A DNA stretch of 64,000 nucleotides from Saprospiraceae bacterium (GTDB taxonomy: Bacteria > Bacteroidota > Bacteroidia > Chitinophagales > Saprospiraceae). A program made the translations under genes and the position numbers. How positions within the stretch are numbered: position 1 is the first letter of the stretch; each line of letters opens with the position of its first letter. Where the stretch lies: assembly GCA_020627965.1 (NCBI GenBank), contig JAHDFX010000003.1, forward strand, positions 19,404 through 83,403, given 5' to 3'. A model generated the notes under the pieces. That model worked only from the letters and a program-made list of their open reading frames with translations, was not told the DNA's origin and did no database searches. Shown here in pieces: positions 28,569 to 36,620 of this stretch.

Positions 28569-29147
28569 TTATATCGAAGATTCTTCTCTCAGATACTGAG
28601 ATAAAGCATCATACACCTTATGCACAGGTAAGCCCATTACATTAGCATAAGAACCATTAAGTCGAGCCACTTTCACATAGCCCAGCCATTCCTGAATACC
28701 ATAAGCACCCGCTTTATCAAAAGGCTGACAAGTATCTATATAGCGACGAATTTCCTGAGCGCTCATCTCTTTGATGTACACTTCTGTCATATCTGAAAAT
28801 ACTTCTCTATTGTTTTTAGTCATGATACATACCCCTGTAATCACCTGATGCATTCTACCTGAGATTTCTCCCAAAATGCGCACGGCATCCGCATCGTCTT
28901 TAGGCTTACCATATATCTTATTGTCCATAATAACCACAGTATCCGCAGTAATAATAATTTCATCATTTACAATAAAATCTTTTACTCCGTCAGCTTTTTT
29001 CTCCGCTATAAATGCTGCTACATCGTCCACAGGCATATCCGCCGGAAAGGATTCATCGGTATCGCGAGTGCGAATTTCAAAATCAAAACCGGCCTCTTTC
29101 AGCAGGAAAGAGCGACGTGGAGATTTAGATGCCAGGATAATTTTCAT
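28569..29147 (-). CDS. maf: Maf-family nucleoside triphosphate pyrophosphatase
   Basis: 192 residues, the usual Maf length. It hydrolyses non-canonical or dTTP/UTP-type nucleotides to monophosphates. Seen: the N-terminal ASKSPRRSFLL nucleotide-binding loop, FxxxxxDTDES, the ITADTVV acidic motif, the GKPKDDADA segment and the CQPFDKAGAYGIQ motif, all typical. ATG at 29147 gives MKIILASKSPRR, the standard start. In many Bacteroidota maf sits beside the KdsC-like and UbiA-like genes; here an ATPase/TOPRIM pair separates them. It is 19 nt downstream of the TOPRIM gene. Confidence 0.95.
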   Translation of the reverse strand: MKIILASKSPRRSFLLKEAGFDFEIRTRDTDESFPADMPVDDVAAFIAEKKADGVKDFIVNDEIIITADTVVIMDNKIYGKPKDDADAVRILGEISGRMHQVITGVCIMTKNNREVFSDMTEVYIKEMSAQEIRRYIDTCQPFDKAGAYGIQEWLGYVKVARLNGSYANVMGLPVHKVYDALSQYLREESSI

Positions 29148-29166
29148 AGTGTGATTCGTTGATTCG

Positions 29167-29706
29167 TTAATTTGTGTATCCGTTATTCGTTGATTCGTGA
29201 TTTGACGTATGAATGTTATTTAATTCTTCAGTTTTTTCTGTTGCAAATTGCCAAATTGGATTATTTGCGGGAATTATATTGCTTAGAAAGTGCTCTAGAT
29301 AATCATTGTTTTGATTGTCTGGCATAACCCAGATACCGATGTATAAGTGGTCAAAAATCTGACAGCCTAATCCATTTTTTGTAAGTGCAATATCTGTTGG
29401 GAAAGAAATATTTAAATTCTCTTCGATCGTTGTTTTTAAACTATTAATTCTTGCATCCACGCCAACTTCATTAGCATCGACGATAATACCGATATTGGTA
29501 ACCTCGGTACTTTGTAGTTCCTCAATTAGAACAGCATTTATCTTAGTGATACTTCCTGCCGATTTGACAAATTCTGATTTATATTTTTGAGGATTACTGT
29601 AGCCCTTTGGTGGTTTTATACCTCGCTTTATTAATAACTCAGAAAGAGCAATAGCATCATTGCCTTCTACAATTAAACGTTGTGCCATTGTTTTATCGGA
29701 TTTCAA
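29167..29706 (-). CDS. TOPRIM-like (DUF3226-type) protein paired with an AAA ATPase
   Basis: 179 residues, or 173 if translation starts at the second Met (29688), which begins MAQRLIVEGNDA as family members do and avoids the 14-bp overlap with the ATPase. A TOPRIM fold is suggested by the Glu in LIVEGNDA (E14) and the acidic strand IGIIVDAN (D77). The usual DxD reads DAN, followed by E80, so the metal site is atypical. Residues after ~150 are a low-complexity Asn/Thr/Glu tail. ATPase plus separate TOPRIM protein is the architecture of two-gene OLD-like and PARIS-type antiphage systems, where the TOPRIM subunit is the nuclease effector. The exact family call is from memory and moderate. Confidence 0.65.
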   Translation of the reverse strand: MKSDKTMAQRLIVEGNDAIALSELLIKRGIKPPKGYSNPQKYKSEFVKSAGSITKINAVLIEELQSTEVTNIGIIVDANEVGVDARINSLKTTIEENLNISFPTDIALTKNGLGCQIFDHLYIGIWVMPDNQNNDYLEHFLSNIIPANNPIWQFATEKTEELNNIHTSNHESTNNGYTN

Positions 29707-30631
29707 GTTGTAGTTCGAGACTGTTTTTTAGGCGCTCTCCATCAAAAATTATCGCTTCATTTTTTCCTTCTCTGCTGTGTTGTAAACGAATATATTCTGC
29801 TTCATTGAGGTATTTTTCATCTGATGCTACATAGTGGAAAGTCCTGATAGCATCTTGACTATGCGTAGTTGCAAAGACTTGAATATCCCATTTTACTGCG
29901 TATTTGAAAATCATTTCCCATAGCTTCTCCATAGCAGAGTAATGTAGACCTAGTTCTAATTCATCTATGAGTAGGACTTTGTTTTGAGCATTGGCGAGAC
30001 TTAGCGCAATCAATAAAATTCTATTTACTCCATCTCCTAATGTGCCCAATGGAACTGGCTTATCAGTGTTCTTTAGACGAATACGAACTATTTTACTGCC
30101 TACATCAAAGCGAATTAAGCTAGGTTCTATTGTGTCTCTGACAATTTCGTAAACATCATCTTCTTTTGGTGTTAATACTACATTTTCCCAAAGAAAGCCT
30201 AAAGTGCGGAAGTCGTCAGAGCTAAAAGGAACATAGATAGCCTTGTCATTTGGTAAAGTTGCAACGGAATTTGTGTCTAGTATATGTTCTAAACCCTTAT
30301 CGATAAAGAAAAAACTATAGTCGTTGACAGAACTGAGAGGGTTATTTGGAGAAATTAAATGGCAGTCATTGATATACAATTCATCTTCATTGGTATACCT
30401 GTTGAATAATGATTCATATGGTTCTTTAAGACCTTTTCTAAAAGAATTTCTTTTATCAAGAATATGATTAACAACTGTACTATCCCCATTAGCCTCCAAA
30501 ATCCGAATCGCATCCAGCAAGCAAGTCTTCCCAGAATTATTCTTCCCGGCAATCAGATTCACCCTTTTGAGTACCGGAATATCCAATTCCTCAAAAGCCA
30601 TAAAATTACTGATCTTTAAATGTTCAATCAT
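29693..30631 (-). CDS. AAA family ATPase (AAA_15/AAA_21, OLD-like), defence-type
   Basis: 312 residues, small for an SMC/OLD-like ATPase. Walker A GKNNSGKT at residues 29-36; ABC signature-like LGTLGDGV (196-203); Walker B LLIDELELGLH (220-230) with D223/E224; switch His257 in FATTHSQ. The insert between 50 and 190 is variable, as in this family. No nuclease domain is fused; the partner is the TOPRIM protein encoded immediately downstream. The start MIEHLKISNF is standard for the family. A good promoter lies 18 nt upstream, so the pair is independently transcribed inside a housekeeping run. An ATP-driven sensor for a defence effector is the likely role (inference). Confidence 0.85.
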   Translation of the reverse strand: MIEHLKISNFMAFEELDIPVLKRVNLIAGKNNSGKTCLLDAIRILEANGDSTVVNHILDKRNSFRKGLKEPYESLFNRYTNEDELYINDCHLISPNNPLSSVNDYSFFFIDKGLEHILDTNSVATLPNDKAIYVPFSSDDFRTLGFLWENVVLTPKEDDVYEIVRDTIEPSLIRFDVGSKIVRIRLKNTDKPVPLGTLGDGVNRILLIALSLANAQNKVLLIDELELGLHYSAMEKLWEMIFKYAVKWDIQVFATTHSQDAIRTFHYVASDEKYLNEAEYIRLQHSREGKNEAIIFDGERLKNSLELQLEIR

Positions 30632-30648
30632 AAGATTCCTTTAGCTAA

Positions 30649-30678
30649 CAAAAATACGGATTTATCAGTGTATTTCAA
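30649..30678 (-). promoter_or_regulatory. candidate promoter of the ATPase/TOPRIM pair
   Basis: Minus strand: TTG (30676-30678), 19 nt, TATTTTTG (30649-30656). This fits the TTG-N19-TAnnTTTG consensus. The predicted transcription start is about 10 nt before the ATPase ATG. Confidence 0.65.
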
Positions 30679-30731
30679 TGCCCAGAAAAACATTAACACA
30701 GGCGTATGCAATACGCCCCAACGATAACACG

Positions 30732-31682
30732 TCAAAAAAAGATCAAAAACAATAAGCTAAAAAGTGGCAAATAGAGCAGCCCTGTCAGCATAATAAGCTT
30801 GGTAAAACTGCTTAGACGGTGAAAGTCTTGCTTAGTCTGCGCAAATACCAGTAACAACATTGCCAGTAATATTGGGATAAAAATAAAGATCAGGGTATAG
30901 AAAAATCCAGCCCATTGCCAGTGGAAGTTTTCCCATTGCCAGTTGAGCAAATAAATAACAGTGCATAATAAAGCCACGATAAAAAGTCCGGCAATTATTT
31001 TGGCGGTCTTGATACCGAGTACAACAGGAAGCGTTCTACAGCCTTGTTTCTGATCGCCCTCTACATCTTCAATATCCTTCACAATTTCCCTGAACATAGT
31101 GGAGAAATAGGCAAAAACAGCATAGCCCCAGAAAAGATAAAAAACATACCAGCCATACTCTTTATGCTGATCGAATAAAATACTAAAGGTTTTTCGCTCT
31201 GCAAAGAGTACCAGGATGGTCACCATAGCACAAAAAGTAGCAACTACTATGTTGCCAATTAAAGGCATTTTTTTCAATTTCCAGGAATACAACCACAAGG
31301 GTAGGGCAGCAGCAGGAAAAAGCCACATCAGTCGAAGGTCGCCCACATGCCAGGCAACATAAATAGCTAAAATAAAGCCTGCCAGATGTAAAGCAGCATA
31401 AATATACCAGGCAATTTCAACAGAAAATACACGCCCGAGCATGATCTGTCCGGGCTTGTTAATCTTATCGATCTCATAATCGTAAATATCATTAATAACA
31501 TAACCGCCAGCAGCGATCAGCATAGTCGTCAGAACCAGTAAAAAGAATTGAAAATGAGAAAGTATGGGAATGAGGTCAAGCTTAGAATAGAAAGGCTGGA
31601 GAATACAATAGCGCAGTAAATACTGTGTCAGTCCGACAATCAGCAAATTGGGGAAGCGAATAAATCGTAGGAATGGTTTCAT
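30732..31682 (-). CDS. UbiA-family prenyltransferase (geranylgeranylglycerol-phosphate-type)
   Basis: 316 residues from ATG 31682 (MKPFLRFIRFPN). The frame is open further to 31892, but that extension would overlap the KdsC-like gene and has no UbiA character, so the internal Met is chosen. Both Asp-rich motifs are present: N64-D65-IYD68 ... D72 and D203-IED206-VEGD210 (in MFREIVKDIEDVEGD). About nine membrane helices. UbiA enzymes attach prenyl chains to aromatic or glycerol-phosphate acceptors in the inner membrane. In Bacteroidota this gene, placed beside KdsC-like and Maf genes, is commonly annotated geranylgeranylglycerol-phosphate geranylgeranyltransferase; the real acceptor is not established. 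It is 91 nt downstream of the KdsC-like gene. Confidence 0.85.
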   Translation of the reverse strand: MKPFLRFIRFPNLLIVGLTQYLLRYCILQPFYSKLDLIPILSHFQFFLLVLTTMLIAAGGYVINDIYDYEIDKINKPGQIMLGRVFSVEIAWYIYAALHLAGFILAIYVAWHVGDLRLMWLFPAAALPLWLYSWKLKKMPLIGNIVVATFCAMVTILVLFAERKTFSILFDQHKEYGWYVFYLFWGYAVFAYFSTMFREIVKDIEDVEGDQKQGCRTLPVVLGIKTAKIIAGLFIVALLCTVIYLLNWQWENFHWQWAGFFYTLIFIFIPILLAMLLLVFAQTKQDFHRLSSFTKLIMLTGLLYLPLFSLLFLIFF

Positions 31683-31686
31683 CTTG

Positions 31687-31707
31687 ACAATACTTCGTAT
31701 TGGTTTT
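31687..31707. repeat. dispersed palindromic repeat, copy 1
   Basis: Core CAATACTTCGTATTG (6-bp stem, TTC loop) plus flanks, 21 nt identical to 33449-33469. It lies between the KdsC-like and UbiA-like genes. Confidence 0.75.
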
Positions 31708-31773
31708 AGGCTATGTCTGTAAATGTTCTGGAAATCCTGTTTACTAATTTCCAAAATCGAATACAAAGTATTC

Positions 31774-32274
31774 TCAAACAGACCATTTATCGTGCAATGC
31801 CAGTACTTTTTCGATGACATCTCTGGCGCAGCCGTGTCCACCTGCAAAGGGAGAAATATATCTCGAAATAGCCTTGATTTCCTGAGTAGCATCGCATGGA
31901 CAAGCAGGCATAGCTACTTTTCTCATTACTTCATAATCAGGAAGGTCGTCACCCATATATAGAATATTCTCCGAATTGAGTTCATAAGTATAAATAAACT
32001 CTTCGTATGCTTCCATCTTATTTCTTACACCTGCATACACTTCTTTCACGCCTAACTCGCGTAGGCGATCAATAACGCCTTTGGAATTGCCACCTGTAAT
32101 GATACCTACATTATACTCTAACTCCACCGCCATTCTGATGGCAAAGGCATCTCTTGTATTCATTCTGCGAACCAGATGACCGTTTTCCATGACCATTACG
32201 CCATTTTCTGCCAGCACGCCATCTACATCAAAGATGAAAGTCTGAATATTATTAAAAGCTTCCAGATAATTCAT
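31774..32274 (-). CDS. kdsC: KDO-8-phosphate phosphatase-like HAD hydrolase
   Basis: 166 residues, matching the compact C0-type HAD phosphatases of the KdsC/YrbI group that dephosphorylate 3-deoxy-D-manno-octulosonate 8-phosphate for lipopolysaccharide synthesis. Motif I FDVDGVLAENG (D16, D18), motif II IITGG, the Lys of GVRNKMEAY, and motif III MGDDLPDYEVM are all present, along with the C-terminal GGHGCARDVIEKVL typical of the family. ATG 32274 lies 11 nt after the iscX stop, so they are co-transcribed. A GAATACAAAGTATTC inverted repeat sits directly after its stop (31759-31773). Confidence 0.88.
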   Translation of the reverse strand: MNYLEAFNNIQTFIFDVDGVLAENGVMVMENGHLVRRMNTRDAFAIRMAVELEYNVGIITGGNSKGVIDRLRELGVKEVYAGVRNKMEAYEEFIYTYELNSENILYMGDDLPDYEVMRKVAMPACPCDATQEIKAISRYISPFAGGHGCARDVIEKVLALHDKWSV

Positions 32275-32285
32275 TCAGGACAGAT

Positions 32286-32528
32286 TTATTGATTATCTCT
32301 CCATTCATACACCCATTTTGCCTGAATTTGCTCCAGGTGTCCTTCGGTAGAACCTTCTCTTTTTCCTTCAAAATTGGGAATTTCTAATATCCAGGTTAAA
32401 AGCTCAGTAAAGCGGATACGGTATATCTTCGACTCTGTGAAATCATCGCCAAACCTGTCGTACAGCTTCATGGCAATATCTTCATGGTCATTCCAGTTGA
32501 TTGGTAAATCTTCTATATCAAAACCCAT
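32286..32528 (-). CDS. iscX: IscX-like Fe-S assembly protein
   Basis: 80 residues; E. coli IscX has 66. INWNDHEDIAMKLYDRFGDD, RFTELLTWILEIPNFEG, and a closing LEQIQAKWVYEW match the family pattern WxDxxxIAxxL, VRFTDLxxWV and IQxxW. IscX is a small acidic adaptor that binds IscS/iron donors and modulates Fe-S cluster assembly. It lies 14 nt after fdx and 11 nt before kdsC, the same fdx-iscX order as in the E. coli isc operon. The identity rests on motif match by eye. Confidence 0.8.
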   Translation of the reverse strand: MGFDIEDLPINWNDHEDIAMKLYDRFGDDFTESKIYRIRFTELLTWILEIPNFEGKREGSTEGHLEQIQAKWVYEWRDNQ

Positions 32529-32542
32529 ATTCAGGTTGTTTT

Positions 32543-32881
32543 TTAATGTTCGTGACCAATAATGTCAGACTGGTCGGGAATAGTGATTTCTATTTCTGCA
32601 TCTTCTTCCAGGATAATACATTGACATGCCAGACGAGATTCCAGACGTGGATTAACAGCCCGATCAATGAAGTCTTCTTCCTTGTCGGATATTTCCTCCA
32701 ATTTATCATCTCCTTTTTCTACATAAATATGGCAGGTACTGCAAGCACAAACACCACCACAGTTATGATTCAGATGAATATCGTGCATTTCAGTTACTTC
32801 CAAAATAGACACATCAACCTCTGCTTCTACGGTTTTAGAGGGGATGTTTTTATCTTCAAAATTAAATTTTATAGTCGCCAT
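32543..32881 (-). CDS. fdx: ISC-type [2Fe-2S] ferredoxin
   Basis: 112 residues, the usual adrenodoxin-like length. Cluster ligands C41, C47 and C50 in CGGVCACSTCH plus C86 in RLACQC are in the correct CX5CX2C...C spacing; C45 and C88 are extra. The protein supplies electrons for Fe-S cluster assembly. It is followed immediately by iscX. Upstream is the DUF4293 gene, 29 nt away, so the promoter before DUF4293 probably drives the whole run. Confidence 0.92.
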   Translation of the reverse strand: MATIKFNFEDKNIPSKTVEAEVDVSILEVTEMHDIHLNHNCGGVCACSTCHIYVEKGDDKLEEISDKEEDFIDRAVNPRLESRLACQCIILEEDAEIEITIPDQSDIIGHEH

Positions 32882-32910
32882 TCAGACTTATTGTTTGGTA
32901 GTTGATCTAA

Positions 32911-33342
32911 CTAGCGCAGTCTATTCATAGACTTGACCAGTTTTTCATCTTTTTTGATAAAACGATTTGCCAATACGGCAAAAATGAATGCTCCAAGTGG
33001 AGCTATTAAACCAAGCCCTGCCTGTATACCAGAAGGAATGGCATTGTACTGTAGGTACAATAAGACAACTCCAAGTATCGGTAATAATAAACTCAATAAA
33101 ATGAGCAAGTAGCCAAAACGAAGTTGTAGAATTCTATTTTTAAATAGGAAAATATTCAAAATAGCCAGAATACCTCCAAGTGCCGTTACAACAAGTAATG
33201 CTGTATGGTCTTGAATGTCAAAAGCTTTATCGGCAAGATAGCCATCAGCGGCTGTACTACTTGAAGCAAAGTCTAATCCGAAAAGAGAAAAGAAGGCAGC
33301 AGCTACTACTAATAAGAATATAGTTTGAATTCTTTGTATCAT
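32911..33342 (-). CDS. DUF4293 membrane protein
   Basis: 143 residues with four hydrophobic helices (about 5-25, 48-67, 76-97, 108-128) and a positively charged C terminus (FIKKDEKLVKSMNRLR). MIQRIQTIFLLVVA at the N terminus is the hallmark of this Bacteroidota-restricted family of unknown function. It is the first gene of the minus-strand run and has a strong promoter 56-86 nt upstream. Confidence 0.85.
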   Translation of the reverse strand: MIQRIQTIFLLVVAAAFFSLFGLDFASSSTAADGYLADKAFDIQDHTALLVVTALGGILAILNIFLFKNRILQLRFGYLLILLSLLLPILGVVLLYLQYNAIPSGIQAGLGLIAPLGAFIFAVLANRFIKKDEKLVKSMNRLR

Positions 33343-33397
33343 GGTATTAACGAAAATTTAAACATGCTCTAATACAATTTGGTTCACACCTTTTGCG

Positions 33398-33428
33398 CAA
33401 AGGTAGTTTATTATCAAATCTTTGCAAA
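33398..33428 (-). promoter_or_regulatory. Bacteroidota promoter for the DUF4293-fdx-iscX-kdsC-ubiA run
   Basis: Minus strand: TTTG (33425-33428), 19 nt, TACCTTTG (33398-33405), followed by CGC. This is a full match to TTTG-N19-TAnnTTTG. The predicted transcription start is about 49 nt before the DUF4293 ATG. Confidence 0.75.
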
Positions 33429-33448
33429 AAAACAATTAGATTCTATTT

Positions 33449-33469
33449 ACAATACTTCGTATTGGTTTT
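33449..33469. repeat. dispersed palindromic repeat, copy 2
   Basis: Identical over 21 nt to 31687-31707, located upstream of the DUF4293 promoter. Confidence 0.75.
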
Positions 33470-33605
33470 TGTTTTATCAGCAGTTAAGGAGATTGGTATA
33501 AAGCTTATAAATTCAGAGTGTTGATTGTCACGACGTTCGTTTAGACGTTAATTGACTGAGGTTGATTTTTTTCTGTGATAATCTGTGTACATCTGTGGTG
33601 GATAA

Positions 33606-34244
33606 TATTTACCTTACATAACTGCTTATCGAAAAAATGGTATTGTACAAAAAGTATCTTTTCTTAATGTGCCTTCATTTGTGTATAAACTCGATCAGAA
33701 AATCCATGTCGATGGAATTGGAGAAGTAGAGTATGACATAGCTTTTGGCGGTGCATTTTACGCTTATTGCAATGCCGATAAACTTGATATAAGACTGAAA
33801 GGAAAAGACCATGACCAGTTAGTCGATTGGGGACGTAAGATCAAATATGCTGTGATGGACAGTCTGGAAATCAGGCATCCATACGAGGAAGACCTGAGTT
33901 TCTTATACGGTACTATCTTTATTGGAGAGGCAGAACAGCCGGAACATCACAGCCGTAATGTCTGTATATTCGCAGAAGGCGAAGTAGATCGTTGTCCGAC
34001 GGGAACAGGAGTGAGTGCGAGAGCAGCGCTACATTATGCCCGGCAGGAACTAAAACTCCATCAGTCTATTAGAATAGAAAGTATACTAGGAACTACTTTC
34101 GATGTAGAAATTGCTGAATTGACAGAATTTGGTGACTATGAAGCCATTATTCCAAAAGTAACAGGTACGGCGTCCATTATTGGCAAGCATGAGTTTTATT
34201 TCGATCCTGATGATGCCTTGAAACAAGGCTTTATTTTTAGATAA
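33606..34244 (+). pseudogene. 5'-truncated proline racemase / trans-3-hydroxyproline dehydratase-like gene
   Basis: From GTG 33669 the frame gives 191 residues, about the C-terminal 55-60% of a proline racemase family protein. The homology does not begin at that GTG: codons from about 33618 read ITAYRKNGIVQKVSFLNVPS, the family's usual LVTA...V.F.NVPSF strand, and then stop at TAA 33603-33605. So the gene has lost roughly the first 120-150 residues, including the first catalytic Cys (MCGH motif). The second active-site loop is present as DRCPTGTGVSARAA, with Thr where racemases have Cys, which points to the dehydratase branch. The retained part is intact and in frame, so expression of a fragment from GTG or another start is possible but unlikely to be catalytic. 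It lies 39 nt before the next gene. Confidence 0.75.
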
Positions 34245-34283
34245 AAATTTAAACAAAGACGGTCTTTTTACATTTAGCATATT

Positions 34284-35501
34284 ATGAATAAGAATAAAGA
34301 ATTCGATATTATAATCTGGGGAGCATCTGGCTTTACAGGCAGGCTTGTTGCTGAATATTTGTTCAAAAAATACGGTATCAATGATACTATAAAATGGGCA
34401 ATGGGCGGCAGAAATCAAGCAAAGCTGGAACAAGTCAGAGCGGAAGTAGCTGACGATTCCGTTCCTTTAGTCATCGCTGATAGCAAGGATGAAGCTTCGC
34501 TCGATCAAATGGTACAGCGCACTAAAGTTATCTGTACCACTGTAGGTCCTTATGCGAAATACGGTTCAAAACTAGTAGCTGCCTGTGTCGCTCATCAAAC
34601 TGATTATTGCGACCTTACAGGGGAAGTACAATGGATGCGCCGTATGATAGATCAGCATCATGTTAGTGCTAAAGCCAATGGAACCAAGATCGTCCATACC
34701 TGTGGCTTTGATTCTATTCCTTCGGATATGGGAGTATATTTTATGCAAAAAGAAGCTTTGGCGCAGACTGGTCAGCCTGCCAAACAGATTAAAATGCGGG
34801 TTAAAGCCATGAAAGGTGGAATGAGTGGAGGAACTTACGCTTCTTTGAGTAATGTGTTGGCAGAAGCCAGAGAAGACAAAAGTATTTACGGTGTATTGAT
34901 TAATCCTTATAGCTTGAATCCAAAAGGAGAAGACAATGGACCTGATAAAAGAGACCTGCAAAGTATTGTTTATGATAAGGAGGCTAAAAGCTGGATATTC
35001 CCATTTATTATGGCCGGCATAAACACTAAAGTAGTAAGAAGAAGCAATGCACTGGCAGGCTATCCTTACGGTAAAAACTTTCGGTATGATGAGGCAATGA
35101 TGAGTGGCGATGGCTTCAAAGGCAGACTGAAAGGTACTTTGACAGCGCTTCCAATTGGCTTAGTAATGTCTGCAAAACCAGGTACTTTCCTGAAAAAAAT
35201 GATAGACAAAAGGTTACCAAAACCCGGAGAAGGACCAAGTAAAACTACACGTGAATCAGGATTTTATAATTTTAAATTTTTTACAAGATTAGAAGATAAC
35301 TCTCTGGTTGTAGGTAAAGTTACAGGCGATATGGACCCGGGCTATGGCTCTACTTCCAAAATGCTTGCTGAAAGCGCTATTTGTCTGGCAAAAGATAATA
35401 TTCCTGATGTAAGTGGTGTTCTGACACCTTCCGTAGCGATGGGAGATGCTCTCCTAAAAAGACTTCAGGATAATGCAGGGCTTACTTTTTCTTTTGGTTG
35501 A
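34284..35501 (+). CDS. saccharopine dehydrogenase-like (trans-acting enoyl reductase-type) oxidoreductase
   Basis: 405 residues. The N-terminal Rossmann motif IIIWGASGFTGRLVAEYL and the following TTVGPYAKYGSKLVAACV, DLTGEVQWMRRMID and TCGFDSIPSDMGVYF segments match the saccharopine dehydrogenase NADP-binding family, specifically the branch that includes mycobacterial trans-acting enoyl reductases and vertebrate SCCPDH. The C-terminal half contains MKGGMSGGTYASL and KVTGDMDPGYGSTSKML. Substrate unknown; lipid-linked reduction is known only for some members. It starts 39 nt after the truncated racemase gene and may share its old promoter. It ends facing a GH113-like gene. Confidence 0.88.
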   Translation: MNKNKEFDIIIWGASGFTGRLVAEYLFKKYGINDTIKWAMGGRNQAKLEQVRAEVADDSVPLVIADSKDEASLDQMVQRTKVICTTVGPYAKYGSKLVAACVAHQTDYCDLTGEVQWMRRMIDQHHVSAKANGTKIVHTCGFDSIPSDMGVYFMQKEALAQTGQPAKQIKMRVKAMKGGMSGGTYASLSNVLAEAREDKSIYGVLINPYSLNPKGEDNGPDKRDLQSIVYDKEAKSWIFPFIMAGINTKVVRRSNALAGYPYGKNFRYDEAMMSGDGFKGRLKGTLTALPIGLVMSAKPGTFLKKMIDKRLPKPGEGPSKTTRESGFYNFKFFTRLEDNSLVVGKVTGDMDPGYGSTSKMLAESAICLAKDNIPDVSGVLTPSVAMGDALLKRLQDNAGLTFSFG

Positions 35502-35512
35502 AAACCATCTAA

Positions 35513-35528
35513 CTGATTCCTTAATCAG
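35513..35528. terminator. weak hairpin between convergent genes
   Basis: CTGATT (35513-35518), CCTT loop, AATCAG (35523-35528). There is no clear T tract; it may serve either flanking gene. Confidence 0.3.
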
Positions 35529-35546
35529 ATTCAAAAGTGAGAATTA

Positions 35547-36620
35547 TTACATATTCCCATAACAAGTTTTCAAGGTGTTTTCAGCCTTTTTGTTTTGTGG
35601 CGTATAATCAGATGGATCATAACCTTCTCCGCCTGCGCCATTGGGAAACCATTTCCAAAGAAAACCACCCGCCCACCAGTCTTGTAATTTTAGCTCTTCC
35701 AATAATGCTTCAATAGCATTTGCCTGAGCCTGTTCATTAATGGGCAAACTTTTTACCTTGGACTCCAATTCCCAAGTTTTATGGGCGCAGCCATCGACAC
35801 TCAGATAACCATACTCCGTAAAAAGAACTGGCTTATTAGTAGTACAGGCAAATTGTTCGATCTGTTTGATATAGGGCTTCCAGGCTTTTCTAAGTTCATT
35901 TACAGATGGTGTGGCAGCCGTACTTAATGGAAAATAGGCGCTAATGCCTATATAGTCCAACCTTTCCCAGAAAGGCACTTTTTGATAATCATCCCAATTA
36001 GCACTATAGGTCAGTTTGCCATTATATACTTTTTGAATTTTATCAATGAGCTGATCCCAAAATTCAGGACGTTTTACAACTGATTTGCTGAATTCTGTAC
36101 CGATACAGAGCATTTCTACTCGCATAGAATCGGCAATTTTTGCCATAGTCAATAAATAATACTCATAGTCTGTTTCCCATTTTCCCCATTTGTCATCCTG
36201 CTTAAAATCTAAATCACCTGGCCAACTACCAGGAATATAAACCTGCGGCTTGAGCATAACACTCAAACCTGCTTCTTTGGCGAGTTGTATGCTGGTTTTT
36301 ACGCCTTCTGTCTTTTCGCCCCACCATTGCCAGTCGATATTAAAACTAACATGTGCCTTGCCCGGACGAGTGAAGCCATAAGGAATTACAGCTATCCAGT
36401 CGGCATTAACAGCTTGTATAGGAGGCATAGGATTTTCAGGAAAAGGCCTGGCAGGAGCGGTCATGGTGATACCTTTCAGACGCTTTTCAACCTTTATTTC
36501 GCAGTTAGTGGAACCTGGAAGGCTAGAACACGTATACCCAAATAACAGAAAAGAAGAAGCAAATAAGAGTAAGCACCAAATATTTGGTGAAGTTTTGTTT
36601 TGGCAAATTTTTCGCATCAT
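35547..36620 (-). CDS. GH113-like TIM-barrel glycoside hydrolase, exported
   Basis: 357 residues. The N terminus has a hydrophobic stretch ending FGYTCSSL, so a lipoprotein or secreted protein is likely. The body fits the GH113-type (beta-mannanase-like) TIM barrel: strands ADWIAVIPYGF and GLSVMLKPQVYIPGSWPGD, the acid/base Glu176 in LCIGTEFSKS after strand 4, YIGISAYFPLS, and the nucleophile Glu269 in PVLFTEYGY, then WWAGGFLWKWFP. Both catalytic Glu are present. Substrate specificity cannot be read; a mannan- or peptidoglycan-linked sugar is possible. The start MMRK is followed closely by a second Met. It is divergent from the tRNA-like unit. Confidence 0.8.
   Translation of the reverse strand: MMRKICQNKTSPNIWCLLLFASSFLLFGYTCSSLPGSTNCEIKVEKRLKGITMTAPARPFPENPMPPIQAVNADWIAVIPYGFTRPGKAHVSFNIDWQWWGEKTEGVKTSIQLAKEAGLSVMLKPQVYIPGSWPGDLDFKQDDKWGKWETDYEYYLLTMAKIADSMRVEMLCIGTEFSKSVVKRPEFWDQLIDKIQKVYNGKLTYSANWDDYQKVPFWERLDYIGISAYFPLSTAATPSVNELRKAWKPYIKQIEQFACTTNKPVLFTEYGYLSVDGCAHKTWELESKVKSLPINEQAQANAIEALLEELKLQDWWAGGFLWKWFPNGAGGEGYDPSDYTPQNKKAENTLKTCYGNM

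Noticed and set aside
31683..31892. 70-residue N-terminal extension of the UbiA-like protein
   Set aside because: It would overlap kdsC in another frame, has no membrane or UbiA character, and MKPFLRFIRFPN at 31682 is a natural start.
33669..34244. Intact short protein starting at GTG 33669
   Set aside because: Homology continues upstream past the GTG to a stop codon, so the start is an artefact of truncation.
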